NCBI GenBank assembly: GCA_963708775.1 | Contig: CAVPTI010000010.1 | Coordinates: 310,001-374,000, forward strand | From: JAGVSR01 sp963708775 | GTDB lineage: Bacteria; Pseudomonadota; Alphaproteobacteria; Rhizobiales; Hyphomicrobiaceae | Length of the DNA stretch: 64,000 bases | Direction: 5' to 3' | Shown here: one piece after another, positions 18,102-26,987 of the stretch | How the letters are laid out: the number at the start of each line of letters is the position of its first letter | Numbering within the stretch: position 1 is the stretch's first letter | The notes under the pieces: model-generated | Seen by the model: the letters and a program-made list of their open reading frames with translations, nothing else | Told to the model about the DNA's origin: nothing | Databases searched by the model: none | Program-made: the position numbers and the translations under genes

Positions 18102-18980
18102 ATGTCCGCCAAGCATCCGATCATATCCGTAACAGGCTCGTCTGGAGCAGGTACGACGTCAGTCAAGCGCACGTTCGAGCAAATCTTTCGCCGCGAGGGA
18201 TTGAACGCCGCATTCGTTCAAGGCGACGCGTTCCACCGCTACAATCGCGATGAGATGCAAGCCGCGATGAAAGCCGCCGAAGAGGCCGGCAACCAGCACT
18301 TCAGCCATTTCGGTGTCGAAGCAAATCTTCTGAAGGAACTCGAGCAAGCGTTCCGCTCCTACGGCGAGATCGGTAGCGCGAAGACCCGCCACTATGTCCA
18401 CAATCAGGAAGAGGCACAGTCCTTCGGGGTGGAACCCGGCACGTTCACGCCCTGGGAAGAGATCGCCTATGGCACGGACCTGCTTTTCTACGAAGGCCTG
18501 CATGGCGCGACCGTCACCGACAAAGTGAACATCGCAAAATATGCCGATCTCAAAATTGGCGTCGTGCCTGTCATCAATCTGGAGTGGATCCAGAAAATCC
18601 ACCGCGATCGCGAAGACCGCGGCTACTCGACCGAAGACGTGACGACGACCATCCTGCGCCGCATGCCCGATTACGTGAAATACATCTGCCCGCAGTTCAC
18701 AGAAACGGATATCAACTTCCAGCGCATCCCGACCGTCGATACGTCGAACCCGTTCGTCGCTCGGTGGATTCCTACGCCGGATGAATTGATGGTCGTCATT
18801 CGGTTTAAGTCTCCGCGCGGCATCGACTTCTCGTACCTGTGCTCGATGATCAAGGACAGCTTCATGTCCCGGGCGAATTCCATCGTCATCCCGGGGTCGA
18901 AGCTTGATCTGGCCATGCAGCTGATCCTTACGCCCATGATCCTGCAGCTCATGGAACGCAAGCGCCGCACCTTCTTTTGA
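18102..18980 (+). CDS. prkB: phosphoribulokinase
   Basis: Phosphorylates ribulose-5-phosphate to ribulose-1,5-bisphosphate, the RuBisCO substrate, in the cytoplasm. The 292-residue length fits the octameric proteobacterial class. The P-loop is TGSSGAGTTS at residues 11-20, followed by GDAFHRYNRDEM and HYVHNQEEA, with FYEGLHGA and a C-terminal LTPMILQLMERKRR. It follows FBPase by 21 bases and precedes rpe by 125 bases, a gap holding a small GGGCA/TGCCC hairpin. PRK is close to diagnostic for a functional or recently lost Calvin cycle; RuBisCO genes would have to lie elsewhere. Confidence 0.96.
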   Translation: MSAKHPIISVTGSSGAGTTSVKRTFEQIFRREGLNAAFVQGDAFHRYNRDEMQAAMKAAEEAGNQHFSHFGVEANLLKELEQAFRSYGEIGSAKTRHYVHNQEEAQSFGVEPGTFTPWEEIAYGTDLLFYEGLHGATVTDKVNIAKYADLKIGVVPVINLEWIQKIHRDREDRGYSTEDVTTTILRRMPDYVKYICPQFTETDINFQRIPTVDTSNPFVARWIPTPDELMVVIRFKSPRGIDFSYLCSMIKDSFMSRANSIVIPGSKLDLAMQLILTPMILQLMERKRRTFF

Positions 18981-19105
18981 GCCAACGCCTCTGTTGCCGG
19001 GCATTTCTGCCCAACCCGCTTGCCCAGAGAACCCGGCCCGTGTACGCGTGAGCCGTGCCGGATGATCCATCGCCCCGGCGCCACCGCTTCCACCGGAGGT
19101 CTGTC

Positions 19106-19792
19106 ATGTCCCGGCCCTTGATCATCGCTCCGTCGATCCTCTCCGCCGACTTTTCTAAGCTCGGCGCTGAAGTCCGCGACGTGGATGCCGCCGGCGCGGA
19201 CTGGATCCACCTCGATGTGATGGACGGTCACTTCGTGCCCAACATCACATTTGGTCCGCCGGTGATCAAAGCGATCCGCTCAGCCTCGCCAAAGGTCTTC
19301 GACTGCCACCTGATGATCGCCCCTTGCGATGCTTACCTTGCGGCTTTCGCCGACGCAGGTGCCGACATCATCACGGTGCATGCCGAAGCAGGCCCGCACC
19401 TCGATCGGTCGCTGCAGGCAATCAAAGCGCTTGGCAAGAAAGCCGGTGTGTCGCTCAACCCGTCGACACCGGCAAACGTGATCGAATACGTGCTCGACCG
19501 TCTCGATCTCGTTTTGCTCATGACGGTAAACCCCGGGTTCGGCGGCCAAGCCTTCATCTCTTCTGTGATTGAAAAGGTCCGGCAGGTGAAAGCACTCATC
19601 GGCAATCGCCCGATCGACATTGAGATCGATGGCGGCATTACACCCGAGACTGCGCCCATGGTCGTCGGCGCCGGAGCCAATGTGCTCGTTGCCGGCTCGG
19701 CCGTATTCAAAGGCGGCACGCAGATGGCCTACGCGCAAAACATCCGCGCAATTCGCGATGCCGCCGCAAAGGCCGAGGCGCGCGCCGCGTGA
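19106..19792 (+). CDS. rpe: ribulose-phosphate 3-epimerase
   Basis: Interconverts ribulose-5-phosphate and xylulose-5-phosphate for the pentose-phosphate and Calvin pathways. The 228-residue TIM-barrel protein shows APSILSADF, HLDVMDGHFVPN, MTVNPGFGGQ and EIDGGI in order; the acid/base Asp residues lie in VMDG and IDGG. The ATG at 19106 is chosen because GGAGGT sits 5 bases upstream; an in-frame upstream ATG at 19055 would add 17 residues not conserved in the family. It ends five bases before hrpB starts. Confidence 0.96.
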   Translation: MSRPLIIAPSILSADFSKLGAEVRDVDAAGADWIHLDVMDGHFVPNITFGPPVIKAIRSASPKVFDCHLMIAPCDAYLAAFADAGADIITVHAEAGPHLDRSLQAIKALGKKAGVSLNPSTPANVIEYVLDRLDLVLLMTVNPGFGGQAFISSVIEKVRQVKALIGNRPIDIEIDGGITPETAPMVVGAGANVLVAGSAVFKGGTQMAYAQNIRAIRDAAAKAEARAA

Positions 19793-19796
19793 GCCC

Positions 19797-22269
19797 ATGG
19801 GCGCAACTGTGATGCGTTTCGACACGCCGCTCCCGATCGATGACGTCCTGTCGGAACTAGACGCCGCACTCGCCTCCAACCGATCGGCCATTCTTGTCGC
19901 TCCGCCGGGTGCTGGCAAGACAACCCGCGTCCCGCTTGCATTACTCGACACCGCATGGCTTGGCAGTCAGAAGATCCTCGTACTCGAGCCTCGCCGCATC
20001 GCCGCACGCGGCGCAGCCGACCGCATGGCAAAGACACTGGGTGAGCGCGTTGGTGATACCATCGGCCTGCGTGCCCGCATGGTCTCGAAGAGTGGACCGC
20101 GTACCCGCGTCGAGGTGATCACCGAAGGCGTATTCACCCGCATGATCCTCGATGATCCGTCGCTGGACGGCGTGGGAGCGGTTCTATTCGATGAGTTCCA
20201 CGAACGCTCTCTCGACGCTGATCTCGGCTTGGCGCTCGCGCTGGACACACAGAATGCTTTACGCGACGACCTTCGCATCCTCGTCATGTCGGCGACACTC
20301 GACGGCGTCCGCGTCGCGTCTCTGCTGGATGGCGCACCCGTCATCAAAAGCGAAGGACGCGCATTTCCCGTCGAAACACGATATCTCGGACGCGACGCAA
20401 ACCGCCGCATAGAGGACCAGGTGACCGACGCCATCGGCCGCGCCGTTCGCGCAGAGCGCGGCTCGCTTCTCGTGTTCCTGCCCGGCCAAGGTGAGATCAG
20501 GCGCGTTGAAGAACGCCTTTCGTCCACCATCTCAGATCTCGAACATCATCATCGCCCCGCTCTATGGCGCGATGGACATGTCGGCCCAGGATCGCGCTGT
20601 GGAGCCTGCGCCGCCGGACAAACGCAAGATTGTGCTTGCGACTGCCATCGCTGAAACATCACTCACCATCGAAGGCGTCCGCGTTGTGATCGACAGCGGT
20701 CTGCAACGCGTGCCGCGTTATGAACCGGATGCCGGCGTAACGCGCCTAGAAACGGTACGCGTCTCGCGCGCTTCAGCCGATCAACGCCGTGGCCGCGCAG
20801 GCCGCACGGAGCCAGGCGTCTGCTACCGACTCTGGGACGAACCGCAGACCGTGAGCTTGCGGCCATTTACCGAGCCCGAAGTATTGTCGGCCGACTTGAG
20901 CGGCTTGCTCCTGGACCTTGCCGAATGGGGTGTCACGGACCCGTCTACCCTCTCGTGGCTCGATCCGCCGCCTTCATCCGCCGTACTGGCGGCACGAGCC
21001 GAATTGCAGACGATCGGCGCCCTGGATTCTGATGGCCGCATCACGGCGGAAGGCCGCCGTGTACGCGCACTCCCGCTGCCCCCACGTCTGGCCCGCATGG
21101 TTCTTGCAGCACGCCCGCTGCAAGCCGCCGAACTGGCGGCCATTCTCGTGGAGCGCGGCCTCGGCGGCAACGACACTGATCTTGGACACCGGCTAACGAG
21201 TTTTCGCCGCGATCGGTCCCGCCGAGCCGAAGATATGCGCCGCCTTGCAACTGTCTGGGCGAAAACGGCCGGTGCGCCGCCCTCGTCCAGCGACGACAGC
21301 ATCGCCGCTTTGCTTGCGCTCGCCTATCCCGACCGCATTGCGAAAGCGCGGGGCGCGCCCGGTCAATTCCTGCTTGCCAATGGTCGCGGGGCCTATGTCG
21401 ATCCAGGGGATGGGCTTGCAAAATCGCCGTTTCTCGTCATTGCAGAATTGCAGGGAACGGCAGCGCACACCCGGATTCTCTCGGCGGCCCGAACGAGTGA
21501 TGTCGAAGTGTCGGCCATGGCGCGCGAGCGGATCGTAGAAAGTGAAGAACTGACGTTCGATACCGATGCCCGCGCGGTGCGCGCGCGTCGCGTCCGTCGA
21601 CTTGATTGCATCACTCTGGCCAGCGAATCCCGGCCGGTCACGCCGTCGACTGAGACAGCAGCCCTGCTCGCCCGCGGCGCCAGTCTATCGGGACTGGATC
21701 GTTTGCCATGGTCGAAAGCTCAACAGCAGTTGCGCCATCGGGTACTGTTCCTGCGCGCCGCTGAGGGTCCAAATTCTGTGTTGCCGGACCTGAGCGACGA
21801 AGCGCTGTCCAATACGGTGGGTGATTGGCTCGCGCCATTCCTGACGCACGCAACCAAGCTCACCGATATCGATGCTGGCGTGCTCGACCAGGCGCTGGAC
21901 GTCCTGATTCCTTGGGAAGCGAAGCGAAAACTCGACACCGAAGCTCCAACGCATTTTGCGGCGCCCACCGGCAACCGGCATCCCATTGAGTACGATGGCC
22001 CCGGCGCTCCGGCGCTCTCGATCCGGGTGCAGGAACTCTACGGACTGAAGGTCCACCCGTCGATCGCAAGCGGCCGGCTGCCACTCACCCTCAATCTGCT
22101 CTCGCCTGCGCATCGGCCCATTCAGATCACGCGCGATCTGCCGGGCTTCTGGGCGGGCTCATGGAGCGCGGTGAAGTCCGAGATGAAGGGCCGCTATCCA
22201 CGCCATCTCTGGCCGGATGATCCAGCTGAAGCGAACGCGACCGCGCGTGCAAAGCCGCGCGGCACGTGA
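19797..22269 (+). CDS. hrpB: ATP-dependent helicase HrpB (frameshifted)
   Basis: DEAH-box superfamily 2 helicase of the HrpB family, about 823 residues when the frame is restored. The first part has Walker A (PPGAGKTTRVP), LEPRRIAARGAADRM, DEFHERSLDADL (motif II) and MSATLDG (motif III). The second part has IAETSLTIEGVRVVIDSG, the QRRGRAGRTEPGVCYRL arginine-finger motif and the long HrpB C-terminal domain. The frame breaks at about 20541, where removing one G (CTC-G-AACATC) joins SDL to NIIIAPLYG. Because the remainder is intact, a sequencing error is likely. It is cotranscribed with rpe by position. The cellular role of HrpB in most bacteria is unclear. Confidence 0.9.
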
Positions 22270-22288
22270 TGCGCGCCGGCGACTTGGA

Positions 22289-22621
22289 TTAGCGGTAGCA
22301 GGGGCGTCCTTCGACGCTCGCGCTCCAGCCCGACAACTCCTTCGAGTAGGAAACCTTTTTGCTGGCTGCGTTGTTGAAGCTCGCCCAGCGACCGCCGTAC
22401 TCAAGATCCGTGAAATCGATCCACGACCGGACGGCTGCTTTCTGCGCGGCCTCCTTGCTCGCCCCGGTGCCGCTGCCAGAGTGCCAGTGGTCGCTCATGC
22501 ACAGTTTTCCCTTTTCGCGCCTCAGATCATGCATCGCCGCCAGCCCTGACACTTCCTGAGCCGTTGCCGTCAAAGGCGTGGCAAGCGCGATCAAGGTCAG
22601 AGCAGACATTCCCAAGCGCAT
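22289..22621 (-). CDS. small secreted hypothetical protein
   Basis: A 110-residue protein with a clear signal peptide (MRLGMSALTLIALATPLTATAQE) and a mature domain that includes two Cys, CMSDHWHSGSGTGASKEAA and SWIDFTDLEYGGRWASFNNA, ending EGRPCYR. I recall similar uncharacterised exported proteins in other Hyphomicrobiales but know no function. The start at 22619-22621 is preferred over an upstream in-frame start at 22690 because GGGGAG lies 7 bases before it and it begins the signal peptide. It converges on hrpB. Confidence 0.65.
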   Translation of the reverse strand: MRLGMSALTLIALATPLTATAQEVSGLAAMHDLRREKGKLCMSDHWHSGSGTGASKEAAQKAAVRSWIDFTDLEYGGRWASFNNAASKKVSYSKELSGWSASVEGRPCYR

Positions 22622-22690
22622 GTGATTTCTCCCCATAACAATCCGTTCCGAATCGCCAATAACAGTACTGGCGCCCAGCCTATGCATCAA

Positions 22691-23431
22691 TCAGATCAGC
22701 CGCAGCGATCGCATACTGACGTGCCCACTTCGGCCGACGATAATATGATCATGCACAACGACGCCTAGTGGCCGGCCTGCATCGATCACGAGTTTCGTCA
22801 TGTCGATATCGGCTCGGGACGGCGTTGGATCACCAGACGGGTGATTGTGGACGAGAATCACTGCGGTCGCGGACAGCTCGAGAGCCCGCTTGACGACTTC
22901 ACGTACGTACACAGGCGTATGGTCCACCGTCCCCTCCCCCTGCACTTCGTCTGCGATCAGACGGTTTTTCTTGTCTAGAAACAGAATGCGGAACTGCTCC
23001 CGGTGCTCATACGCCTGCGCCATGGTGAGATAGGAGATCACTTCAGGACCAGACGTCAGCAGCGGCCGCTGGATAACACCCGTACGGGCGAGGCGAGTCG
23101 CTGCCGCGTGCACCAGTTTCAATTCGGTCACGATGGCCTCGCCCACCCCCGTCACTTCCTTCAACCGCCCCTCGGGCGCGTTGACGACCTCAGCGAAGGA
23201 TCCGAAGCGTGCGATGAGCCGTTTGGCTAGATCTTTCGTGTCGCGGCGCGGAATGGCTCTGAACAAGACGAGTTCGAGAAGCTCATAATCTGGAAGCGCA
23301 TCGGCGCCGCCCCGTCGAAATCGGTCGCGAAGTCGTTCGCGATGACCCATGTGCAGGGGCGCCATAGCTGACGGAGCTTCGAAGAGACCGGATTGTGCCG
23401 ACGGTTCGTCGTCTGTCCCCCGATCCGCCAT
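22691..23431 (-). CDS. radC: RadC family protein (JAB/MPN domain)
   Basis: A 246-residue RadC-like protein. The N-terminal half has a helix-hairpin-helix region (LARTG..., PEGRLKEVTGVGEAIVTELK). The C-terminal half is a JAB1/MPN-type metalloprotease-like domain with the zinc signature HNHPSGDPTPSRAD. The family was originally linked to DNA repair, but its activity is not established. It lies just downstream of map on the same strand (23 bases), as in other Hyphomicrobiales. Confidence 0.93.
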   Translation of the reverse strand: MADRGTDDEPSAQSGLFEAPSAMAPLHMGHRERLRDRFRRGGADALPDYELLELVLFRAIPRRDTKDLAKRLIARFGSFAEVVNAPEGRLKEVTGVGEAIVTELKLVHAAATRLARTGVIQRPLLTSGPEVISYLTMAQAYEHREQFRILFLDKKNRLIADEVQGEGTVDHTPVYVREVVKRALELSATAVILVHNHPSGDPTPSRADIDMTKLVIDAGRPLGVVVHDHIIVGRSGHVSMRSLRLI

Positions 23432-23453
23432 CGCTGCCCCCGCAAGTGGATCC

Positions 23454-24278
23454 TCAGGCGATGACGTAAGGAGGCTGATGAAGGCCGGCCGGCGAGGTCG
23501 TGAATATCTCGCAGCCGGTTTCCGTCACGCCGATGGTGTGCTCGAACTGCGCCGACAGTTCCCGATCTCGTGTCACCGCTGTCCAGCCATCGGGCAGAAC
23601 TTTCACGGCTGGCTTGCCGAGATTGATCATCGGCTCGATGGTGAAGAACATGCCGGGCTGCATGACGACGCCCTCGTTCTCTTCGCCATAGTGGAGAATG
23701 TTGGGCCGGTCGTGAAACACACGGCCTAGTCCATGTCCGCAAAAATCACGCACCACGCTGCAGCGCTCCGCCTCAGCGAACTCCTGGATCACGGCGCCGA
23801 TCTTGCCCGTGGACGCACCTGGCTTCACCGCTGCCACGCCGCGCATCAAGCATTCGTACGTCACTTCGATCAGCCGCTCGGCTCGACGCGAAATCTCGCC
23901 GACGCCATACATGCGGCTCGTATCACCGTGCCAGCCATCGACGATCAGCGTGACGTCGATGTTGACGATGTCGCCCTCGCGCAACGGCTTCGGGCCAGGA
24001 ATGCCGTGGCAGACCACATGGTTGATCGACGTGCAGATCGCCTTGGGAAATCCGCGATAGTTCAGCGGCGCTGGGATGGCGCCGTGGTCGCGGGCAAACT
24101 CCATGACGAGCGCATCGAGATGATCCGTGGCGACTCCCGGCTTCACATGCGGTGTGATCATATCCAGAGCCGCGGCCGCAAGCTGCCCAGCTCTGCGCAT
24201 GCCAGCAAAACCGTCCGGCCCGTGCAGCTTGATAGAGTTATCGCGCTGGAGCGCCCGGGAGACTTCAACATTCGACAT
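23454..24278 (-). CDS. map: type I methionine aminopeptidase
   Basis: Removes the initiator Met from nascent cytoplasmic proteins. The 274-residue protein carries the family path: VCHGIPGPKPLREGDIVNID (metal Asp), HGDTSRMYGVG (second metal Asp), FCGHGLGRVFHDRP (metal His), FFTIEPMI (metal Glu) and SAQFEHTIGVTETG (metal Glu). The N-terminus (about 20 residues) is slightly longer than the minimal enzyme. It is transcribed with radC. Confidence 0.97.
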   Translation of the reverse strand: MSNVEVSRALQRDNSIKLHGPDGFAGMRRAGQLAAAALDMITPHVKPGVATDHLDALVMEFARDHGAIPAPLNYRGFPKAICTSINHVVCHGIPGPKPLREGDIVNIDVTLIVDGWHGDTSRMYGVGEISRRAERLIEVTYECLMRGVAAVKPGASTGKIGAVIQEFAEAERCSVVRDFCGHGLGRVFHDRPNILHYGEENEGVVMQPGMFFTIEPMINLGKPAVKVLPDGWTAVTRDRELSAQFEHTIGVTETGCEIFTTSPAGLHQPPYVIA

Positions 24279-24381
24279 GGGATTCGAGGCTCATCATGAC
24301 TGACGGGCAGGACAGTAACTGAAAGGCTCGTCTTAGCCAACGCGCGGCGCGCACCGATCCGTCGCAGTCACTTTGAAAAAG

Positions 24382-24407
24382 AAACGGCGGCCTAAGGGCC
24401 GCCGTTT
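24382..24407 (-). terminator. hairpin terminator after rplS
   Basis: Inverted repeat AAACGGCGGCC / GGCCGCCGTTT with a 4-base loop, 34 bases past the rplS stop. The A-rich left flank gives a T-stretch on the transcribed minus strand, typical of a Rho-independent terminator. Confidence 0.75.
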
Positions 24408-24440
24408 GCCGTGTTGATCTTAGGGATTATCGATAAAGAC

Positions 24441-25136
24441 CTAGGCCTGAGCCTCGCCCTCGGCCGGAGCTTCGGCGGCGGTCAGAAGCGCACGGGCTTG
24501 GCCGATCCAGTCCTGCTTCTCGACGCGTCCATCAATGCTGAGTGCGCCTTCGACGTTGCCAATATCTTCATCCGAGAAGTTGGCGATCTGCTCGAACTTG
24601 TAAAGGTTGAGTTGCTTCAGGCGAGCGGCGAGGTTGGCGTCGATGCCATTGATCTGCGTCAGATCGTCGGCCTCACCCTTAGGCTTCTTAAAGCCCTTCC
24701 AAGCAGCATTCAGTTTGCGCGCGCGCGCATCCGTGCGCTCAAAGATGCGTGCCGCCTTACCGCGCAGACCGCGCAGATAATAGAGCTTCGCCCGGCGGAC
24801 ACGGCCACGGCGCAGAACCTCGATTTCGGCGATGTGCGGCGAGTAGATCGGGAATACGCGCTCTACTCCTTCGCCGTAGGAAATCTTCCGTACCGTGAAG
24901 CTCTCGTTGATGCCGGCGCCTGCGCGCGCGATCACGATCCCCTCGTATGCCTGCAAGCGCTCAACGTTAGCCTTTGCCTGAGCGGCCTTCTTTTTCTTGT
25001 CCTTGGGATCGACGTCCGCGGATTCCACCACGCGAACCATCACCTTGACCGTGTCGCCCGGCTGAAACTCCGGTACCCCACGCTTGGCAAGCACGGCATC
25101 CATCTGCTCGCGCTCGATCTGCTGAATAATATTCAT
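24441..25136 (-). CDS. rplS: 50S ribosomal protein L19 with C-terminal extension
   Basis: Large-subunit ribosomal protein at the 30S/50S interface. Residues 1-150 are canonical L19 (FQPGDTVKVMVRVVE, YEGIVIARAGAGINESFTVRKISYGEGVERVFP, RRAKLYYLRGLRGKAARI), apart from a Lys-rich insert at about 40-60. Residues 157-218 form an additional domain (DDLTQINGIDANLAARLKQLN, then QIANFSDEDIGNVEGALSIDGR) resembling the helix-hairpin-helix tail that I associate with alphaproteobacterial L21 and related proteins. At 231 residues it is about twice the E. coli length. In most bacteria it follows trmD directly; here a hypothetical gene intervenes. Confidence 0.95.
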   Translation of the reverse strand: MNIIQQIEREQMDAVLAKRGVPEFQPGDTVKVMVRVVESADVDPKDKKKKAAQAKANVERLQAYEGIVIARAGAGINESFTVRKISYGEGVERVFPIYSPHIAEIEVLRRGRVRRAKLYYLRGLRGKAARIFERTDARARKLNAAWKGFKKPKGEADDLTQINGIDANLAARLKQLNLYKFEQIANFSDEDIGNVEGALSIDGRVEKQDWIGQARALLTAAEAPAEGEAQA

Positions 25137-25314
25137 GTCGCTGACCTTTTTTGCGTGTTTTTCAATGCAGAGGAGCTTCGCCGCCGTCTAATTGACGGGC
25201 GAGCAAGGCTCATGCGGCCCCTAAGGGCACCCTCGATCGGGGAATTCGTTGGCCGCGTGATACCGGAAAGGCCGAGAGATGTCGAGAGGGGAAGTCCTTT
25301 TGGGGGCCCCCTCT

Positions 25315-26382
25315 TCAAGGCGAGGTTGGGATCGCGGCTGGGCCCGGTGGGACTTCAGCGGGTGACATCCCAAGCCCCCGGAGCGTCGTAAACCGAGGAT
25401 CGTCGCGCGATGACGGGCTAAGACCGCTGGCGGCGCTGTCTTTTGGGTCGGGCTTGAAGATCCCTAAAGGCGCGGCCAATAAAGGCGCCGAGGCCGGTTT
25501 GGGGGCCACCGTCGGCGATACGATGACCTTTGGCGCGTCACCCGGGTAGATCGGGTCCGAGCTGACGACACCCTTGGAGGCGGCAGGCACTTTTTTTGGC
25601 AACGGCTTTGCTGGGCCTTGTGAGGCCTTGGTGGCCTTGAGCTTTGGTTTGGTTAGCTTTTCAGCCGGCACCGCCACACCTGCTGTGTCGTCTCGCATCA
25701 CCACGGTCAGCGATGCGATCTTAAGGCCGGCCCGGGTCCGCAAATCCAAGGTGGTCTGGAGGGGGCCAGTCCTGTCTCGCGGCAGTGTGATCACGAGGTT
25801 ATCCAGATCACCAAATGCCACTGCCCAATCGCTGGAGGCAGATCCTGGCGCAGACACTTCCGCCCCTGCCGACAGGCGGCTGGACGGCGGCAGGCCCGAC
25901 AGCACAACGGAGCCGAGTGGATCGAAAAATGGCTCTGCAAGAAGCGCATGTTGCTCGACGGATGCCGTGGCCACGGGGGCCGATAGGCGCTCCAGTAGCG
26001 GCCGCGATGGTGGCCGAGGCTCAAAGGCCAGCATTGCCGGTAAAAGCCAATCTCGCGCGCGGGAACTTACGAGCATGTACGGTTCGTCGGCCTCGACGAC
26101 GAGTGGTTCGGACGGGCTGATCGCCTTTCGCTGTTCCGCAATCGACGTGACCGGCTCAATCGACAACACGAACCAACCACACAACGCCGCTAGCACACCT
26201 CCGAGAAAAACGAGTTCCGTGTCGCTCGCCAGGCCTTTGAGAAATCCTCTCCAAGATCCGTCCGAGCCGACGACGGCAATCGGAAGGGGGTGAGGTCCTG
26301 GATCAATAGTTGGACCCGAACGCGGACGGGGCATGGAAATGCGACGCCTGATCAGAGTCCCTAGTCGATCCGCTCGCGGCAT
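25315..26382 (-). CDS. hypothetical single-pass membrane protein
   Basis: A 355-residue protein from the ATG at 26380-26382, which has AAGG eight bases upstream; a GTG at 26469 would add 29 residues. It has a basic, Pro-rich cytoplasmic N-terminus (RRRISMPRPRSG), one membrane segment at about 57-75 (ELVFLGGVLAALCGWFVLSI) and a large C-terminal part. That part contains a possible beta-rich domain (WAVAFGDLDNLVITLPRD, LKIASLTVVMRDD) followed by a Pro/Ala/Lys low-complexity tail. I do not recognise the family. It lies between trmD and rplS, which are normally adjacent, so it is an insertion in a conserved operon. Confidence 0.6.
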   Translation of the reverse strand: MPRADRLGTLIRRRISMPRPRSGPTIDPGPHPLPIAVVGSDGSWRGFLKGLASDTELVFLGGVLAALCGWFVLSIEPVTSIAEQRKAISPSEPLVVEADEPYMLVSSRARDWLLPAMLAFEPRPPSRPLLERLSAPVATASVEQHALLAEPFFDPLGSVVLSGLPPSSRLSAGAEVSAPGSASSDWAVAFGDLDNLVITLPRDRTGPLQTTLDLRTRAGLKIASLTVVMRDDTAGVAVPAEKLTKPKLKATKASQGPAKPLPKKVPAASKGVVSSDPIYPGDAPKVIVSPTVAPKPASAPLLAAPLGIFKPDPKDSAASGLSPSSRDDPRFTTLRGLGMSPAEVPPGPAAIPTSP

Positions 26383-26469
26383 AAGTTGAACCTTGAAACC
26401 CGAGGCCGAAACGCGGCCCACAAGATTGACAAAACCGTGATGCATCCCCTGTGAGTTTTTTTCAAACAC

Positions 26470-26825
26470 GAATCGAATTGCAAATAAAGCGATGGAGATG
26501 ACGGTAAAGAAGCCGGTAACGAATGGTTTTATTTGAGGCGCATGTAAGAAATGATACGCACGCCTGTCATTTCACCAGACCGCTGTATTCCAAACGATTT
26601 CATTGACATAATTGATAATCGGCATTTCCGGCGTAATACCTAGTGTGAGGTTTTCTCGAATATTTCAGTCGCTGCAATAGCGTCCGGCTTGAGTCGTCGT
26701 TGGAAGACGACCCGAGGAGGAAATTGCTCAATTCAAAGAAATGGTCATTGATCAAAATAGGATTGAATTAACGACTTGTTAACCACAACCCCCAAAGCTG
26801 GCGGAAATTGGCGGGGGGTAGCAGA
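26470..26825. other. AT-richer non-coding stretch
   Basis: No convincing protein frame of useful length. Composition is visibly richer in A and T than the neighbouring genes. A TTGACA hexamer is at 26603-26608, a GTCGTC/GACGAC hairpin near 26694-26711, and a strong GAGGAGG at 26715-26720 followed by a TTG that would encode only 15 residues. It probably holds the promoter of the gene at 25315-26382 and perhaps a leader for the small ORF at 26826. Confidence 0.45.
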
Positions 26826-26981
26826 ATGATTCGGCGCCTTTACAATCTTGAAGACTGGCTCTTCTATCGATCCAGATCATGCGGCCCCTCTTCCGGCCGC
26901 CTGATGGAGATGTGGTCCCGTCAGGTCGGACATGTGGCCGACCGTTTGCAGACAGGTTTTCGCCAGGGCACCGCCGTTTGA
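26826..26981 (+). CDS. putative small protein, 51 residues
   Basis: ATG at 26826-26828 is preceded by a G-rich sequence (GGGGGTAGCAGA) that could serve as a ribosome-binding site. The frame runs to TGA at 26979-26981. The translation begins MIRRLYNLEDWLFYRSRS and continues as an amphipathic, Arg-rich helix-forming peptide ending RQGTAV. It ends only six bases before the convergent trmD stop. I recognise no family. The frame is too short to exclude chance. Confidence 0.33.
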   Translation: MIRRLYNLEDWLFYRSRSCGPSSGRLMEMWSRQVGHVADRLQTGFRQGTAV

Positions 26982-26987
26982 CGCTGG

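Noticed and set aside
24411..25391. 326-codon plus-strand frame opposite rplS
   Set aside because: Mirror of L19 codons and runs through the rplS terminator.
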